Both the position numbers and the translations under genes were made by a program. A model generated the notes under the pieces. That model saw only the letters and a program-made list of their open reading frames with translations. It had not been told where the DNA came from and did not search any database. A stretch of DNA of 64,000 nucleotides, taken from assembly GCA_965223305.1 (NCBI GenBank), contig CBDCWT010000034.1, forward strand, positions 1-64,000, read 5' to 3'. Positions 18,088-27,599 of this stretch are shown here, piece after piece (position 1 is the first letter of the stretch; every line of letters starts with the position of its first letter). This stretch comes from CBDCWT01 sp965223305 (GTDB taxonomy: Bacteria > Planctomycetota > Planctomycetia > Pirellulales > Pirellulaceae).

Positions 18088-19830
18088 ATGTCGCAGGCAC
18101 TCACTGAACTTCAGCGGAATCAGATTCGACAAGCCGAAGAACTTCTCTTTTCCGGACCGCAAAAAGACGGCTTCGCGAAGGACCTCTTTCTCGGACGGTT
18201 TCGCAGCCAGTCGATGCTGCCGTATCCGAAGCCTCCGCACGACGCCAAGAAGCAAGGCGATGACCTTGTCGCCCAGGTACGTGACTACTGCCAGCGGCAT
18301 ATCGATGCGGACCAGATTGATCGAGAGGCCAGGATTCCGGATGGCGTTGTCGCCGGACTAGGTAGCCTGGGAGTGCTCGGGGCGACTGTCAGTCCTGAAC
18401 ATGGAGGCCTCGGCGTTTCGCAACAGACCTATTGTCGCCTTATGGAAGTGATCGGTGCGCATTGTGGGTCGACCGCTGTGTTCGTAAATGCGCACCATTC
18501 CATTGGCGTCCGTGGTTTGGAGTTGTTCGGCACCGAAGAACAGAAAGACCGTTGGATGGAGCCTCTCGCGACCGGCAGGCAAATGGCAGCTTTCGCACTG
18601 ACTGAACCGAAAGCCGGTTCCGACGCCTCGAACGTGCAAACGCGGGCTGAGCCAGCTGCAGATGGCGATGGTTACATCCTCAACGGTGAAAAACGTTGGA
18701 TCACGAACGGCGGCATTGCGGACGTGCTTACAGTGATGGCACGCACTCCGGATGACAAGGAGCCGGACGGCCGCATCACGGCGTTTCTCGCAACCCCCGA
18801 TCTATCCGGGTTTGAAGTTGTCGAACAGCGGATGGAAAAAGTCGGCATCCGTGGAACGGCGACCGGCCGGCTTCGGTTCACGGACATGTACGTTCCCAAA
18901 GAGAATATCCTCGGCCCTTATGGTGGTGGTCTGCGCGTCGCCCTCACTGTGCTGAATTTCGGCCGTACCACGTTCGGCGCCAGTTGCACGGGTGCTGCTA
19001 AGTTTTGTGTCGAGCGTTTGGTGCACCGGGCCAACAACCGGCGCCAATTCGGAAAAACGCTGGGCGAGTTTGAGCTCGTGCAGTCCAAACTCGCGGAGGC
19101 GGCAGCGGACACGTATTCCATGGAGAGCGCGACCTATCACACCGCCGCTCTGATTGACAGCGGCGCGAGCGACTACATGGTGGAGACCGCGATGCTCAAG
19201 GTCTTCGCCAGCGATGCTCTGTGGCGAATCGTGAACGACACACTGCAAGTGTGGGGCGGAGCGGGGTTTTTCACGGATCAGCCGTTCGAACGCATGATGC
19301 GTGATGCGAGGCTAAATCTGATCGGAGAAGGTGCTAATGACGTCCTGCGTTGTTTCATCGCGATGGTCGGTCTCCGTGGACTCGGCGAACAACTTCAAGG
19401 GGTGCTGGAAAAGCCATGGACGGCAGCTGTCATGCTGAGGTCGGCACCGGAGATTGTCTGTAAGCACGAACAACTGGAACCATTCGCCCAGCAACTAGCC
19501 AAGCAGATCGCCCAGTTTACTTGGGCAGCTCAGAAAGCGCTAACTCGTTACCGGGAGGGGATTCTGGATCGGCAATACGTGCAGGCCGCTCTGGGTGACG
19601 TGGCGACCGAGTTGTTCATGGCAAGCTGCGTCTATTCGCGACTGACTTCGCTGTTGCGCGATACAGAGATCGACAAACAGCAGCGCGACCGTGAGCTGCA
19701 AACCGGCATCATGGCGCTCCGCCTCGCCAAGCGAAGAAACCTGCAGCGTTTGGGTCGATTGAAATCTAATGATGATGACGACCGAACCAAGACAGCTGCG
19801 CTATGGCTGGCGTTGGAAACGGATGAGTAA
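18088..19830 (+). CDS. Acyl-CoA dehydrogenase (AtuD/LiuA/FadE-like)
   Basis: This FAD enzyme oxidises an acyl-CoA to the 2-enoyl-CoA, passing electrons to ETF. It has 580 residues, longer than the usual 380: an N-terminal extension of about 75 residues and a C-terminal helical extension from about 430 surround the normal fold. Recognised motifs are MAAFALTEPKAGSDASN (substrate/FAD loop, near 170-186), NGEKRWITNGG, and RRQFGKTLGEFELVQ, with GGAGFFTDQPFERMMRDARL and IGEGANDVLR towards the end of the core. GGAGG lies eight to twelve bases before the ATG. It opens a run of six tightly spaced catabolic genes. In atu or liu clusters this position belongs to citronellyl-CoA or isovaleryl-CoA dehydrogenase. 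Confidence 0.85.
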   Translation: MSQALTELQRNQIRQAEELLFSGPQKDGFAKDLFLGRFRSQSMLPYPKPPHDAKKQGDDLVAQVRDYCQRHIDADQIDREARIPDGVVAGLGSLGVLGATVSPEHGGLGVSQQTYCRLMEVIGAHCGSTAVFVNAHHSIGVRGLELFGTEEQKDRWMEPLATGRQMAAFALTEPKAGSDASNVQTRAEPAADGDGYILNGEKRWITNGGIADVLTVMARTPDDKEPDGRITAFLATPDLSGFEVVEQRMEKVGIRGTATGRLRFTDMYVPKENILGPYGGGLRVALTVLNFGRTTFGASCTGAAKFCVERLVHRANNRRQFGKTLGEFELVQSKLAEAAADTYSMESATYHTAALIDSGASDYMVETAMLKVFASDALWRIVNDTLQVWGGAGFFTDQPFERMMRDARLNLIGEGANDVLRCFIAMVGLRGLGEQLQGVLEKPWTAAVMLRSAPEIVCKHEQLEPFAQQLAKQIAQFTWAAQKALTRYREGILDRQYVQAALGDVATELFMASCVYSRLTSLLRDTEIDKQQRDRELQTGIMALRLAKRRNLQRLGRLKSNDDDDRTKTAALWLALETDE

Positions 19831-19857
19831 GCGTTGTTTTCTTTGATGGAGCCTTGG

Positions 19858-21459
19858 ATGGACTGGCAAACGCTACTCGAATCAACTCGCACCCTTGTCG
19901 CCGACATAGTGCAAGGAGGGGGAGTGAAGGCGATTCAACGGCAACATGCCAAGCAACGTCTCACTGCGCGAGAACGCATTGATCGACTTATTGATCCCGG
20001 TACGACCTTGTTGGAGATCGGTCTTTGGTCGGCATGGGATATGTACTCCGAGTGGGGCGGCGCGCCTGCTGCCGGAGTGGTCTGCGGCATCGCGCAGGTG
20101 TCTGATCGTGCTGTGATGGTGATTGCCAACGATGCCACGATTAAGGCGGGGGCGTTCTTTCCGATGACGGCCAAGAAGGTTCTGCGCGCTCAGAGAGTCG
20201 CGATGGACAACCATCTGCCGCTGCTCTACTTGGTCGACTCGGCTGGCGTGTTCCTGCCACTGCAATCCGAGGTCTTTCCGGACGAGGACGACTTTGGTCG
20301 CATTTTTCGCAATAACGCGGTCATTTCTGCTGAGGGCATTCCGCAGATCGCAGCCATCATGGGCAATTGCGTTGCGGGCGGCGGATACTTGCCAGTACTG
20401 TGTGACAAGATCGTCATGACGGACGGCTCTGGCCTGTATCTAGCCGGACCGGCCCTGGTAAAGAGCGCGATTGGGCAAACTGCGTCGCACGAAGAACTTG
20501 GTGGCGCACTGATGCACGCGGCTGTGAGTGGGACGATCGATTTTCGAGAGCCGAATGACGAAGCGTGTCTAGACCGCCTGCGAAAACTCGTTGCTACATT
20601 GCCACCCGATCCGGTCGCGGACCTTTTTCGACGTGGCAGTTGCCGTCCGGCGGCGCGCGAGGCGAATGAAGTCTACGAACTCACGCAAGTTGATTCGCAG
20701 GGGCAGTTTGACGTCCGCGATGTGCTGGACACTATCTTGGATGCGGACAGTTTTCAGGAGTACAAAGCAGAATTTGGCAAGACAATCGTATGTGGCTACG
20801 CTCTCCTGGGCGGTTTTCGTGTGGGGGTGATTGCGAATCAGCGCTGCAATCAACGGTCCGAGTCCGAGGGTCTACAGTTTGGCGGCGTGATCTACTGCGA
20901 CAGCGCTGACAAGACCGCGAGGTTTGTGATGGACTGCAATCAATCTTGGACTCCACTTATCTTCCTTCAGGATGTGATGGGATTTATGGTGGGCCGCGAT
21001 AGTGAACGTGCGGGTATCATTCGGTCGGGTGCAAAACTCGTCAACGTGATTTCCAACTCGCGCGTTCCGAAACTAACAGTGATCACGGGCGGTAGCTATG
21101 GCGCGGGCAACTACGCGATGTGTGGCAAGGCGTTTGACCCGCGCTTTATTTTTGCCTGGCCGAATGCTCGGTATGCCGTTATGGGCGGAAAGCAGGCAGC
21201 CACTACCTTATTGGATATTCAGATCTCGGCGCTGGAAAAACGAGGCCAAGCCGTGAATGCCGATGACTTGGAGGAACTGCGCAACACGGTCACCGCAACC
21301 TACGAGAATTCAACCGACATCCGTTATGGTGCGGCGCGCGGCTGGGTGGATGGGATCATCGAGCCGGCAGAGACACGCGATGTGCTAATTCGTAGTATGG
21401 AAGTTGCGACCCGCCACGCGGACGAACGTGCCTTCACAACGGGAACGCTGCAGGTCTAG
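19858..21459 (+). CDS. Acyl-CoA carboxylase carboxyltransferase (beta) subunit, MCC/GCC-like
   Basis: This subunit transfers carboxylate from biotin to an acyl-CoA. The closest family look is methylcrotonyl-CoA or geranyl-CoA carboxylase beta: YLVDSAGVFLPLQSEVFPD and DFGRIFRNNAVISAEGIPQI, then GGSYGAGNYAMCGKAFDPRF and FAWPNARYAVMGGKQAATTL in the C-terminal half. ATG 19858 has GGAG seven bases upstream and is preferred over TTG 19834. It gives 533 residues, normal for the family. It follows the acyl-CoA dehydrogenase by 27 bases. The partner alpha subunit (biotin carboxylase plus biotin carrier) is not in this window, so it must be encoded elsewhere or be shared. Whether the substrate is branched C5 or a terpene-derived C10 cannot be decided. 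Confidence 0.88.
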   Translation: MDWQTLLESTRTLVADIVQGGGVKAIQRQHAKQRLTARERIDRLIDPGTTLLEIGLWSAWDMYSEWGGAPAAGVVCGIAQVSDRAVMVIANDATIKAGAFFPMTAKKVLRAQRVAMDNHLPLLYLVDSAGVFLPLQSEVFPDEDDFGRIFRNNAVISAEGIPQIAAIMGNCVAGGGYLPVLCDKIVMTDGSGLYLAGPALVKSAIGQTASHEELGGALMHAAVSGTIDFREPNDEACLDRLRKLVATLPPDPVADLFRRGSCRPAAREANEVYELTQVDSQGQFDVRDVLDTILDADSFQEYKAEFGKTIVCGYALLGGFRVGVIANQRCNQRSESEGLQFGGVIYCDSADKTARFVMDCNQSWTPLIFLQDVMGFMVGRDSERAGIIRSGAKLVNVISNSRVPKLTVITGGSYGAGNYAMCGKAFDPRFIFAWPNARYAVMGGKQAATTLLDIQISALEKRGQAVNADDLEELRNTVTATYENSTDIRYGAARGWVDGIIEPAETRDVLIRSMEVATRHADERAFTTGTLQV

Positions 21460-21464
21460 TCGCT

Positions 21465-22856
21465 GTGAGTCCGCAGGAAACTATTCGTATTGGCAACGGC
21501 GCCGGATTCTGGGGCGATCAATTAGATGCTCCGCGCCTGCTTGTCGAGCAAGGGCAACTTGACTACCTGACGCTTGAGTACCTCGCCGAATTAACCCTCT
21601 CCATTCTGGCTCATCAAAAGCAACGGGACTCCGATCTTGGCTACGTTACCGACTTTCCCGGTGTGGTTGGTTCTCTAGTGCTGCTGCTGCAGTCACAGCC
21701 TGAGCTCAAGATCATCACCAATGCAGGGGGTATGAACCCAGTTTCCTGCGCGCAAGCCGTTTCGCACATGTTGTGCGCGTCGCAACTGGACAGTCTGCGT
21801 GTCGCCGCCGTTACCGGTGACGATTTGTTGCCGCGTCTCGACGATCTGATTAACAGGGGGGAGTCTTTCCGCCATTTCGAAACGAACCAACCGCTGGCGG
21901 GCATGCGGGAGGTGTTGAGCAGCGCCAACGCGTACTTGGGTGCGCAGGGCATCGTATCTGCTCTGTCGCATGGCGCGCGGATCGTGATTACAGGGCGGAT
22001 CGCTGATGCCTCTCTGGCCGTCGGTCCCGCCGTTTTCGAATTCGGCTGGAATTGGGACGACTGGGATTTGTTGGCTAGCGCGACGACGGCTGGACATCTG
22101 ATTGAATGCGGCGCACAAGTGACCGGAGGTATGTTCTCTGCCTGGTCGGATAGTGCCGACTTGCGACTCGATCGAGTTGGCTATCCGGTCGCAGAGCTTT
22201 CGGCGGACGGAGCTTGCGTCGTTACAAAACCGTCCGATACCGACGGTCGTGTCGACACGGCGACTGTCAGCGAACAGCTCGTATATGAAATCGGCGATCC
22301 GGCGAGGTACGTCACGCCAGATGTCGTGGCCGACTTTTCGCATGTTCAGCTTGAACAGGTCGGCGCGGATCGTGTCCGTGTGTCGAACGCTCGCGGCGCG
22401 GCGCGGCCCTCCGAATACAAAGTGTCCATGTCGTATACCGACGGTTTTTCTGGTGCCAGCACGCTCGTCGTAGCGGGGCCTAACGCGATTGATCGAGCCC
22501 GCGGCTGCGAGGCTGCAATTCGTTCCCGCCTGCGGAGAATTGGAGGGCTGCCTCAACAGATTCGATTCGAGTACTTGGGAGCCGGTGATGTTGTCCCAGG
22601 CGTCATGAGGCGATCGGAGAGCCCACCGGAAGTCGTCCTACGAGCTGCTGCACGGGATCAGTCGCGCGATGTAATCGATCGCTTTCTGCGCGAGCTGGCG
22701 CCGCTGGTGACGTCAGGCCCTCCCGGTGTCACTGGCTATACCGGAGCCCGCGCACGTTCGACTCCAGTGCTCAGCTATTGGCCGTCGTCCATCGACCGGA
22801 CGCTCGTCGATGCTCGAGCAACCGTGATGACTGCCCGGGAGTGGTGCAATGAATAG
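21465..22856 (+). CDS. atuA: AtuA-like protein, N-terminal part (DUF1446)
   Basis: This is a DUF1446 protein, the family of AtuA from acyclic terpene utilisation clusters, whose biochemical role is unknown. The opening IRIGNGAGFWGDQLDAPRLL, ITNAGGMNPVSCA and HGARIVITGRIADASLAVGP are family signatures. It has 463 residues and starts with GTG six bases after the preceding stop. In some bacteria AtuA is one longer protein; here the C-terminal portion is a separate gene that overlaps this one by eight bases. Its place between the carboxyltransferase and enoyl-CoA hydratase genes supports a role in the same pathway. Confidence 0.85.
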   Translation: MSPQETIRIGNGAGFWGDQLDAPRLLVEQGQLDYLTLEYLAELTLSILAHQKQRDSDLGYVTDFPGVVGSLVLLLQSQPELKIITNAGGMNPVSCAQAVSHMLCASQLDSLRVAAVTGDDLLPRLDDLINRGESFRHFETNQPLAGMREVLSSANAYLGAQGIVSALSHGARIVITGRIADASLAVGPAVFEFGWNWDDWDLLASATTAGHLIECGAQVTGGMFSAWSDSADLRLDRVGYPVAELSADGACVVTKPSDTDGRVDTATVSEQLVYEIGDPARYVTPDVVADFSHVQLEQVGADRVRVSNARGAARPSEYKVSMSYTDGFSGASTLVVAGPNAIDRARGCEAAIRSRLRRIGGLPQQIRFEYLGAGDVVPGVMRRSESPPEVVLRAAARDQSRDVIDRFLRELAPLVTSGPPGVTGYTGARARSTPVLSYWPSSIDRTLVDARATVMTAREWCNE

Positions 22857-23220
22857 TCAGGGCACAAGTGGTAGGTTGATCCGCCTGGAAGAAATTGCGC
22901 ATGCGCGGTCCGGTGACAAGGGAAGCCACGCTAACATTGGCGTCATCGCGTGGACGAGGGTGGGGTTCGAGTTTCTGGACGGTTACCTTACGGCTGAAGT
23001 TGTGGCCGACTATTTCGGACCGCTCGATCCCGAGGGTGTAGAGCGGTTCCGGATGCCTGGAATCGGTGCATTCAACTTTGTGCTTCGCAACGTCCTGGCG
23101 GGGGGCGCGAGTGGGTCACTGCGGATCGACTCACAAGGCAAGACTCTCGCGAGCGTCTTGCTGCAAATGACCATGCCCGAACCGGATGAATGGAAACTGA
23201 TGTCTAGACCGAACCGTTAG
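22849..23220 (+). CDS. AtuA-related C-terminal domain protein
   Basis: The 123-residue protein corresponds to the small C-terminal domain of full-length AtuA proteins. The landmarks are IRLEEIAHARSGDKGSHANI and GIGAFNFVLRNVLAGGASGS near the middle. The ATG overlaps the stop of the larger AtuA gene (ATGAATAG), so translation is likely coupled and the two products probably form one complex. This arrangement is also seen as a natural split in other bacteria, so I do not treat it as a broken gene. Confidence 0.8.
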   Translation: MNSQGTSGRLIRLEEIAHARSGDKGSHANIGVIAWTRVGFEFLDGYLTAEVVADYFGPLDPEGVERFRMPGIGAFNFVLRNVLAGGASGSLRIDSQGKTLASVLLQMTMPEPDEWKLMSRPNR

Positions 23221-23233
23221 ATCGGGACGAAAC

Positions 23234-24034
23234 ATGCAGCAGTTCATTGAAACGGAGTTTGAGGGCGGCGTCGGGCGGATCCGTCTGAATCGACCTGACA
23301 AACGCAACGCGCTCAACCGTGAGATGCTCGACCATTTCTGCGGCGCCGTCGAGGGATTCAATTCGAGAAAGGCGCTGCATGTCCTTGTCGTGCAGGCAGT
23401 CGGTTCTGTCTTTTGTGCGGGTATGGATCTGGCACAGATGCAGGACCGTGCGACCGATCCCAATCGGGATGAGTTGTGGCGCGAGGACTCCGAATCGTAT
23501 CATAAGGCATTGCTCGCGCTGTTGGATTGTCGGGTCCCGACGGTCGCGGTGGTTCCGGGGCCGGCAATTGCCGGCGGAGTTGGGCTGGCGCTTGCCTGCG
23601 ACATTGTGATTGCGGCCGATTCCGCGTTCTTCTCATTGCCGGAACCACGGCGTGGCATCACTGCGGCCATGGTCACGCCCTTGCTGCTGCGCCGCACAAG
23701 CCACGCGCGGGCCGGTTTTGTGCTGCTGTCGGGAAAGCGAATCCCCGCCGAACAGGCGCTGGCTATCGGCCTGTGCGACGAGGTTGTACCGCCGTCGGAG
23801 ACTGAACCTGCCTTGCAAGCCATGTTGCAGTTGATTCTAGAGGGTTCGCCGCGAGCGTTAGCAACGACGAAGCAGTTCCTCGGCTCCATCGTTGAGCCCG
23901 ATGTTCGTGAAGCACTAAATCGTGCAGTTGGAGTTTCCGCGGACGCACGCGCAAGTGCGGATGCGTGTGAAGGACTGGCTGCGTTCCTTGAGAAGAGAAA
24001 ACCTAGCTGGACGCAGGAGGGAGACACGCCTTGA
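23234..24034 (+). CDS. Enoyl-CoA hydratase/isomerase (AtuE/LiuC-like)
   Basis: This crotonase-family protein of 266 residues would hydrate a 2-enoyl-CoA, in this setting the unsaturated glutaconyl-type product after carboxylation. The oxyanion-hole region VFCAGMDLAQMQ lies near 57-68, and AIAGGVGLALACDIVIAADS with the following FSLPEPRRGI carries the acidic catalytic region. The protein keeps the usual family length. It starts 13 bases after the AtuA C-terminal gene and its stop overlaps the start region of the SDR gene, so it belongs to the same operon. Confidence 0.85.
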   Translation: MQQFIETEFEGGVGRIRLNRPDKRNALNREMLDHFCGAVEGFNSRKALHVLVVQAVGSVFCAGMDLAQMQDRATDPNRDELWREDSESYHKALLALLDCRVPTVAVVPGPAIAGGVGLALACDIVIAADSAFFSLPEPRRGITAAMVTPLLLRRTSHARAGFVLLSGKRIPAEQALAIGLCDEVVPPSETEPALQAMLQLILEGSPRALATTKQFLGSIVEPDVREALNRAVGVSADARASADACEGLAAFLEKRKPSWTQEGDTP

Positions 24035-24783
24035 TCTCGATTGACCTGACGAGCAAGACGGCGTTCGTAACAGGAGCAAGCCGTGGCTTGGGGCACGCGA
24101 TCGCATCAGTGCTTCATGCCGCTGGGGCGAATGTAGTCGTCAGCTTTCTCGATGAAGCCGGCGGGACGAATCGTGCTGACGCCGAGTCATTAGTGGCGCG
24201 GCTCGGTGAGCGTTCGACCGCAATTGCCGCAGATGTGCGCCAGCGGCCGCAGTTAGAAGCTGGTATGGATCAGGCGATCAAACGGTATGGCTCGCTGGAC
24301 ATCGTCGTGGCCAACGCGGGCATCCTCCGCGACCGTACCATCAAAAAGATGTCGGACGACGAATGGCAGGCGGTTCTCGACACAAATCTGACTGGTGTCT
24401 TTAACACAACAAAAGCTGCCACGACACGGATTGCTGATGGAGGCCGCATTGTCAACATTGCTTCTATCGCTGCCGTAATTGGGGTTGTTGGCCAGGCCAA
24501 CTACGCGTCGGCAAAGGCCGGCGTGATGGCACTCACTCGTGTCTCCAGTCGCGAACTAGCTCGATATAACGTGACTGCCAACGCAGTCGCCCCGGGGGTC
24601 GTGATGACGGAAATGGGGCGCGGGATTCCGGAGCAGAATCGAGAGGCCATGCTATCGCAGATTCCGCTGGGGCGATTCGGCGAACCGGAGGAGGTCGCAA
24701 ACGCGGTACTTTTTCTGGCATCACCGCTAGCCGCCTACATTTCCGGTCACACTATTCATGTGAACGGCGGCTGGTGGGGATGA
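24031..24783 (+). CDS. Short-chain dehydrogenase/reductase, FabG/AtuB-like
   Basis: This 250-residue classical SDR would oxidise or reduce a hydroxyacyl/ketoacyl intermediate with NAD(P)(H). It has TGASRGLG (14-21), the NAG motif in VVANAGILRD, the active-site serine in VNIASIAAV and YASAKAG with Tyr158 and Lys162. The C-terminus HTIHVNGGWWG is typical of FabG-like enzymes. It starts with TTG inside the preceding stop (TTGA overlap), with GGAGGG upstream. In atu clusters SDRs occur as atuB and atuG, but the sequence alone does not separate these from ordinary 3-oxoacyl-ACP reductases. Confidence 0.85.
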   Translation: MISIDLTSKTAFVTGASRGLGHAIASVLHAAGANVVVSFLDEAGGTNRADAESLVARLGERSTAIAADVRQRPQLEAGMDQAIKRYGSLDIVVANAGILRDRTIKKMSDDEWQAVLDTNLTGVFNTTKAATTRIADGGRIVNIASIAAVIGVVGQANYASAKAGVMALTRVSSRELARYNVTANAVAPGVVMTEMGRGIPEQNREAMLSQIPLGRFGEPEEVANAVLFLASPLAAYISGHTIHVNGGWWG

Positions 24784-24827
24784 GTAAATCTCCGGGCTCT
24801 TGAGGTCCCGTCACGAAAGGTGGACAG

Positions 24828-26543
24828 ATGTCAGAAGTCGAGAACGCCTGGGTCTGGAATCACACGATCGGCAGCGTGCTACGGCGTACGTCGCGGGAGA
24901 ATCCAGCAAAGGACGCGCTGGTGATCCCGCGCTTGGGGGGCTGCGAAACCGGGTCGGAGAACAAAGACGGCTTTCTTGTTTCGTACGCTCAGTACGACCA
25001 CCTGGTCGACGAGGCCGCCAAATCGCTGCTGGCGTTGGGCGTTGGAAAGGGCGACCACATTGGAGTCTGGGCGACCAACTTGCCTCGTTGGGCGATCGCG
25101 CAGTTTGCCGCAGCGCGTGTCGGTGCAGTGTTTGTTACGATCAATCCCGCGTATCGAACTGACGAATTGTCCTATGTACTCAAGCAGTCCGAGATCACCA
25201 CGCTGTTCATTGTGCGTGAATTCCGAACTTCCAATTACTACGAGATGTTGCTGCAGTTGATTCCGGAATTGAACGGTGCGGGCACAGCCCCATTTCACTC
25301 AGCAGTTTTCCCGAAACTGACTCGGATTGTGTCACTACAAGATGATTCTGCCGACGGTATGCTTTCCTGGGATCTGTTTTGCGAGCAGGGCGCCGATGTT
25401 TCTGACGAAGACCTCGCTGCAAGAGAGGCGCTCCTGTCGCCGAACGATGCCATCAACATCCAATACACATCGGGGACCACTGGGTTTCCTAAAGGCGCGA
25501 CTCTGACTCATCGCAACATTCTTGCGAACGCGTTTCTAGTCGGCCAAGGTATGAACCTGACCAGCGACGACCGCATGTGTGTTCCTGTTCCGTTCTACCA
25601 CTGTTTCGGATGTGTCTATGGAACGCTGGTCGCCGCGATCTTCGGCGCGGCCTTGGTAATTCCCAACGAACACTTCGATCCTGTAGCGACAGTAAATGCG
25701 ATTAAGTCCGAGCGGTGCACCGTTATCTATGGCGTTCCGACGATGTTCATCGCCATGATGGAGACGGACGATTATGATCCAGCCGAAATGCAGTCCTTGC
25801 GAACGGGTATCGTTGCGGGCAGCCCCTGTCCGATTGAGTTAATGAAGAGCATTGTCGCGGAGATGGGCGCGGAAGAGATTACGATCGTATATGGCTTGAC
25901 GGAGAACTCGCCTGGTATCACTCAAACCCGCCCCACGGATGAACTCAGTCTTCGCGTGAAAACAGTAGGTCGTCCTTTGCCAGGCGTGGATGTGAAGATT
26001 ATCGATCCGGAAACAGGCGAAGAACTTGGCGACAACCAGCAGGGCGAACTGTGTTCGGCCGGACACGGCGTCATGCTGGGTTACTACAACATGCCGGAGC
26101 TAACAGCGCAGGCCATTGATGCTGATGGTTGGCTACATTCGGGCGATCTAGCAGTTCGCTTGCCCAACGGCTACTACCGCATCACAGGCCGAATCAAAGA
26201 CATGATTTGCCGCGGTGGCGAGAACATCTATCCGCGCGAAATCGAGGAGTTTCTCTACACGCTGCCAGAAGTTCAGGATGTTGCCGTCGTGGGAATTCCC
26301 GATCCGAAGTACATCGAAGACGTCGCAGCTTGGATTGTGCTGCGTGAGGGCCATTCGCTCAGCGAAGACGAACTTCGTGACCGCTGTCGAAATGCAATCT
26401 CACACTACAAAATTCCCCGGTACATTCGTTTCGTTGACGAGTTCCCGATGACAGTCACCGGAAAAATCCAAAAGTTCCGCATTCGAGAGATCATGATCGA
26501 TGAACTCGGTTTGGAACCGCCGCCCGGCGAACCCCGCCCATGA
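24828..26543 (+). CDS. Acyl-CoA synthetase (AMP-forming), AtuH-like
   Basis: This ANL-superfamily ligase of 571 residues activates a carboxylic acid with ATP and CoA. The AMP-binding motif YTSGTTGFPKGATLTH is near 213-228, VYGLTENSPGITQTRP near 350, GWLHSGDLAVRLPNGYYRITGR contains the conserved Asp and Arg, and MTVTGKIQKFRIRE holds the C-terminal lysine. ATG 24828 has AAAGGTGG upstream. It is 44 bases after the SDR gene and would provide the entry reaction for the dehydrogenase-carboxylase-hydratase sequence encoded before it. Similarity is to medium-chain acyl-CoA synthetases; the natural substrate is unknown. Confidence 0.87.
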   Translation: MSEVENAWVWNHTIGSVLRRTSRENPAKDALVIPRLGGCETGSENKDGFLVSYAQYDHLVDEAAKSLLALGVGKGDHIGVWATNLPRWAIAQFAAARVGAVFVTINPAYRTDELSYVLKQSEITTLFIVREFRTSNYYEMLLQLIPELNGAGTAPFHSAVFPKLTRIVSLQDDSADGMLSWDLFCEQGADVSDEDLAAREALLSPNDAINIQYTSGTTGFPKGATLTHRNILANAFLVGQGMNLTSDDRMCVPVPFYHCFGCVYGTLVAAIFGAALVIPNEHFDPVATVNAIKSERCTVIYGVPTMFIAMMETDDYDPAEMQSLRTGIVAGSPCPIELMKSIVAEMGAEEITIVYGLTENSPGITQTRPTDELSLRVKTVGRPLPGVDVKIIDPETGEELGDNQQGELCSAGHGVMLGYYNMPELTAQAIDADGWLHSGDLAVRLPNGYYRITGRIKDMICRGGENIYPREIEEFLYTLPEVQDVAVVGIPDPKYIEDVAAWIVLREGHSLSEDELRDRCRNAISHYKIPRYIRFVDEFPMTVTGKIQKFRIREIMIDELGLEPPPGEPRP

Positions 26544-26629
26544 GATCGTGCTGGAAACTACTTGTGGCTCTGTTTCAGACCTGATTTTAACAACAGCGGA
26601 ACGGGGCATCACCTGGATCGGAAATCGCC

Positions 26630-27598
26630 TTGAAACCAACTGTCTTTGTCCCTGAACCAATTGGGTCTGTCGGACTCGCGTTGCTGGCAGAATCATGTCA
26701 CTGCCTGACACCGTGGCGTAATTCCTCCGAAGTCCATGATCCGACGAGTGGCTTGGATAATGCGGATGCCGTTATCGTGCGCATCTTCCGTATCGGAGCT
26801 ACAGAGCTACAAGCTGCCCCACGGCTACGTGTGATTGCCAAGCATGGAGTCGGGCTCGATAACATCGACCTGCCTGCCGCCACGGCACGCGGTATTCCGG
26901 TGATCTCCACACCAGGCTCCAATGCCAACGCTGTCGCCGAGCACACGTTGGCAATGATGCTGGCGTTGACCCGGCAACTCTTGCCCGCTGACCAAGCGGT
27001 TCGCGACGGCTGGGTCGTCGAACGCACTCAGTTCCAGGGCGTCGAGCTCGCGGGTAAGACCTTGGGTATCGTCGGTTTGGGACGTATCGGCAAACGTGTT
27101 GCATTCAAGGCCGGTGTGGGGCTCGGCATGCGCGTGATCGCCTACGACCCGTATGTCGACCGGACGAACTATGCGGGGCCCGCGACGTTTGTGGATTCCG
27201 CCGACGAGGTGCTTGCAGAGGCGGACTTTTTGACCCTGCACGTTCCATTGACCGATAAGACAAGAAACCTGATCAATGCAGCGCGGCTGCGACTGCTGAA
27301 GCCTGAATGCCGTTTGGTTAACACATCGCGCGGCGCCGTAATCGACGAGACTGCGCTTGCCGCGGCGTTGCGCGGCGGCCACCTGGCTGGCGCCGCGATC
27401 GACGTCTTTACTAGTGAACCGCTGGCAGCGGAGCACCCGTTGCTGGCTGCTCCCCGTCTGCTGTTGACGCCCCACATCGCGGGCCAGTCAGCTGAGGCAA
27501 TGCTGGCCTCGTCGCGGATGGCCGCACTAGGTGTCTTGGATGTCCTAGCCGGCCACCGGCCGGTGCATCTGGCGAATCCACAGGTCTACGAGAGATAG
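26630..27598 (+). CDS. D-isomer specific 2-hydroxyacid dehydrogenase (phosphoglycerate dehydrogenase-like)
   Basis: This NAD-dependent dehydrogenase has 322 residues and lacks the regulatory ACT domain of full-length SerA. The nucleotide-binding loop GIVGLGRIGKRVAF is near 145-158. The catalytic Arg (VNTSRGAVIDE), Glu (VFTSEPLAAEHPL) and His (LTPHIAGQS) are all present. It starts with TTG 87 bases after the ligase gene, so it may be part of the operon or have its own promoter. It could reduce a 2-keto acid made by, or feeding, this pathway. The gene ends one base before the stop of the opposing protease-like gene. Confidence 0.85.
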   Translation: MKPTVFVPEPIGSVGLALLAESCHCLTPWRNSSEVHDPTSGLDNADAVIVRIFRIGATELQAAPRLRVIAKHGVGLDNIDLPAATARGIPVISTPGSNANAVAEHTLAMMLALTRQLLPADQAVRDGWVVERTQFQGVELAGKTLGIVGLGRIGKRVAFKAGVGLGMRVIAYDPYVDRTNYAGPATFVDSADEVLAEADFLTLHVPLTDKTRNLINAARLRLLKPECRLVNTSRGAVIDETALAAALRGGHLAGAAIDVFTSEPLAAEHPLLAAPRLLLTPHIAGQSAEAMLASSRMAALGVLDVLAGHRPVHLANPQVYER

Positions 27599-27599
27599 G

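Noticed and set aside
21465..23220. AtuA as a frameshifted gene
   Set aside because: The two parts overlap by an ATGAATAG junction with a normal start, and split AtuA plus small partner is a known arrangement, so coupling is more likely than mutation.
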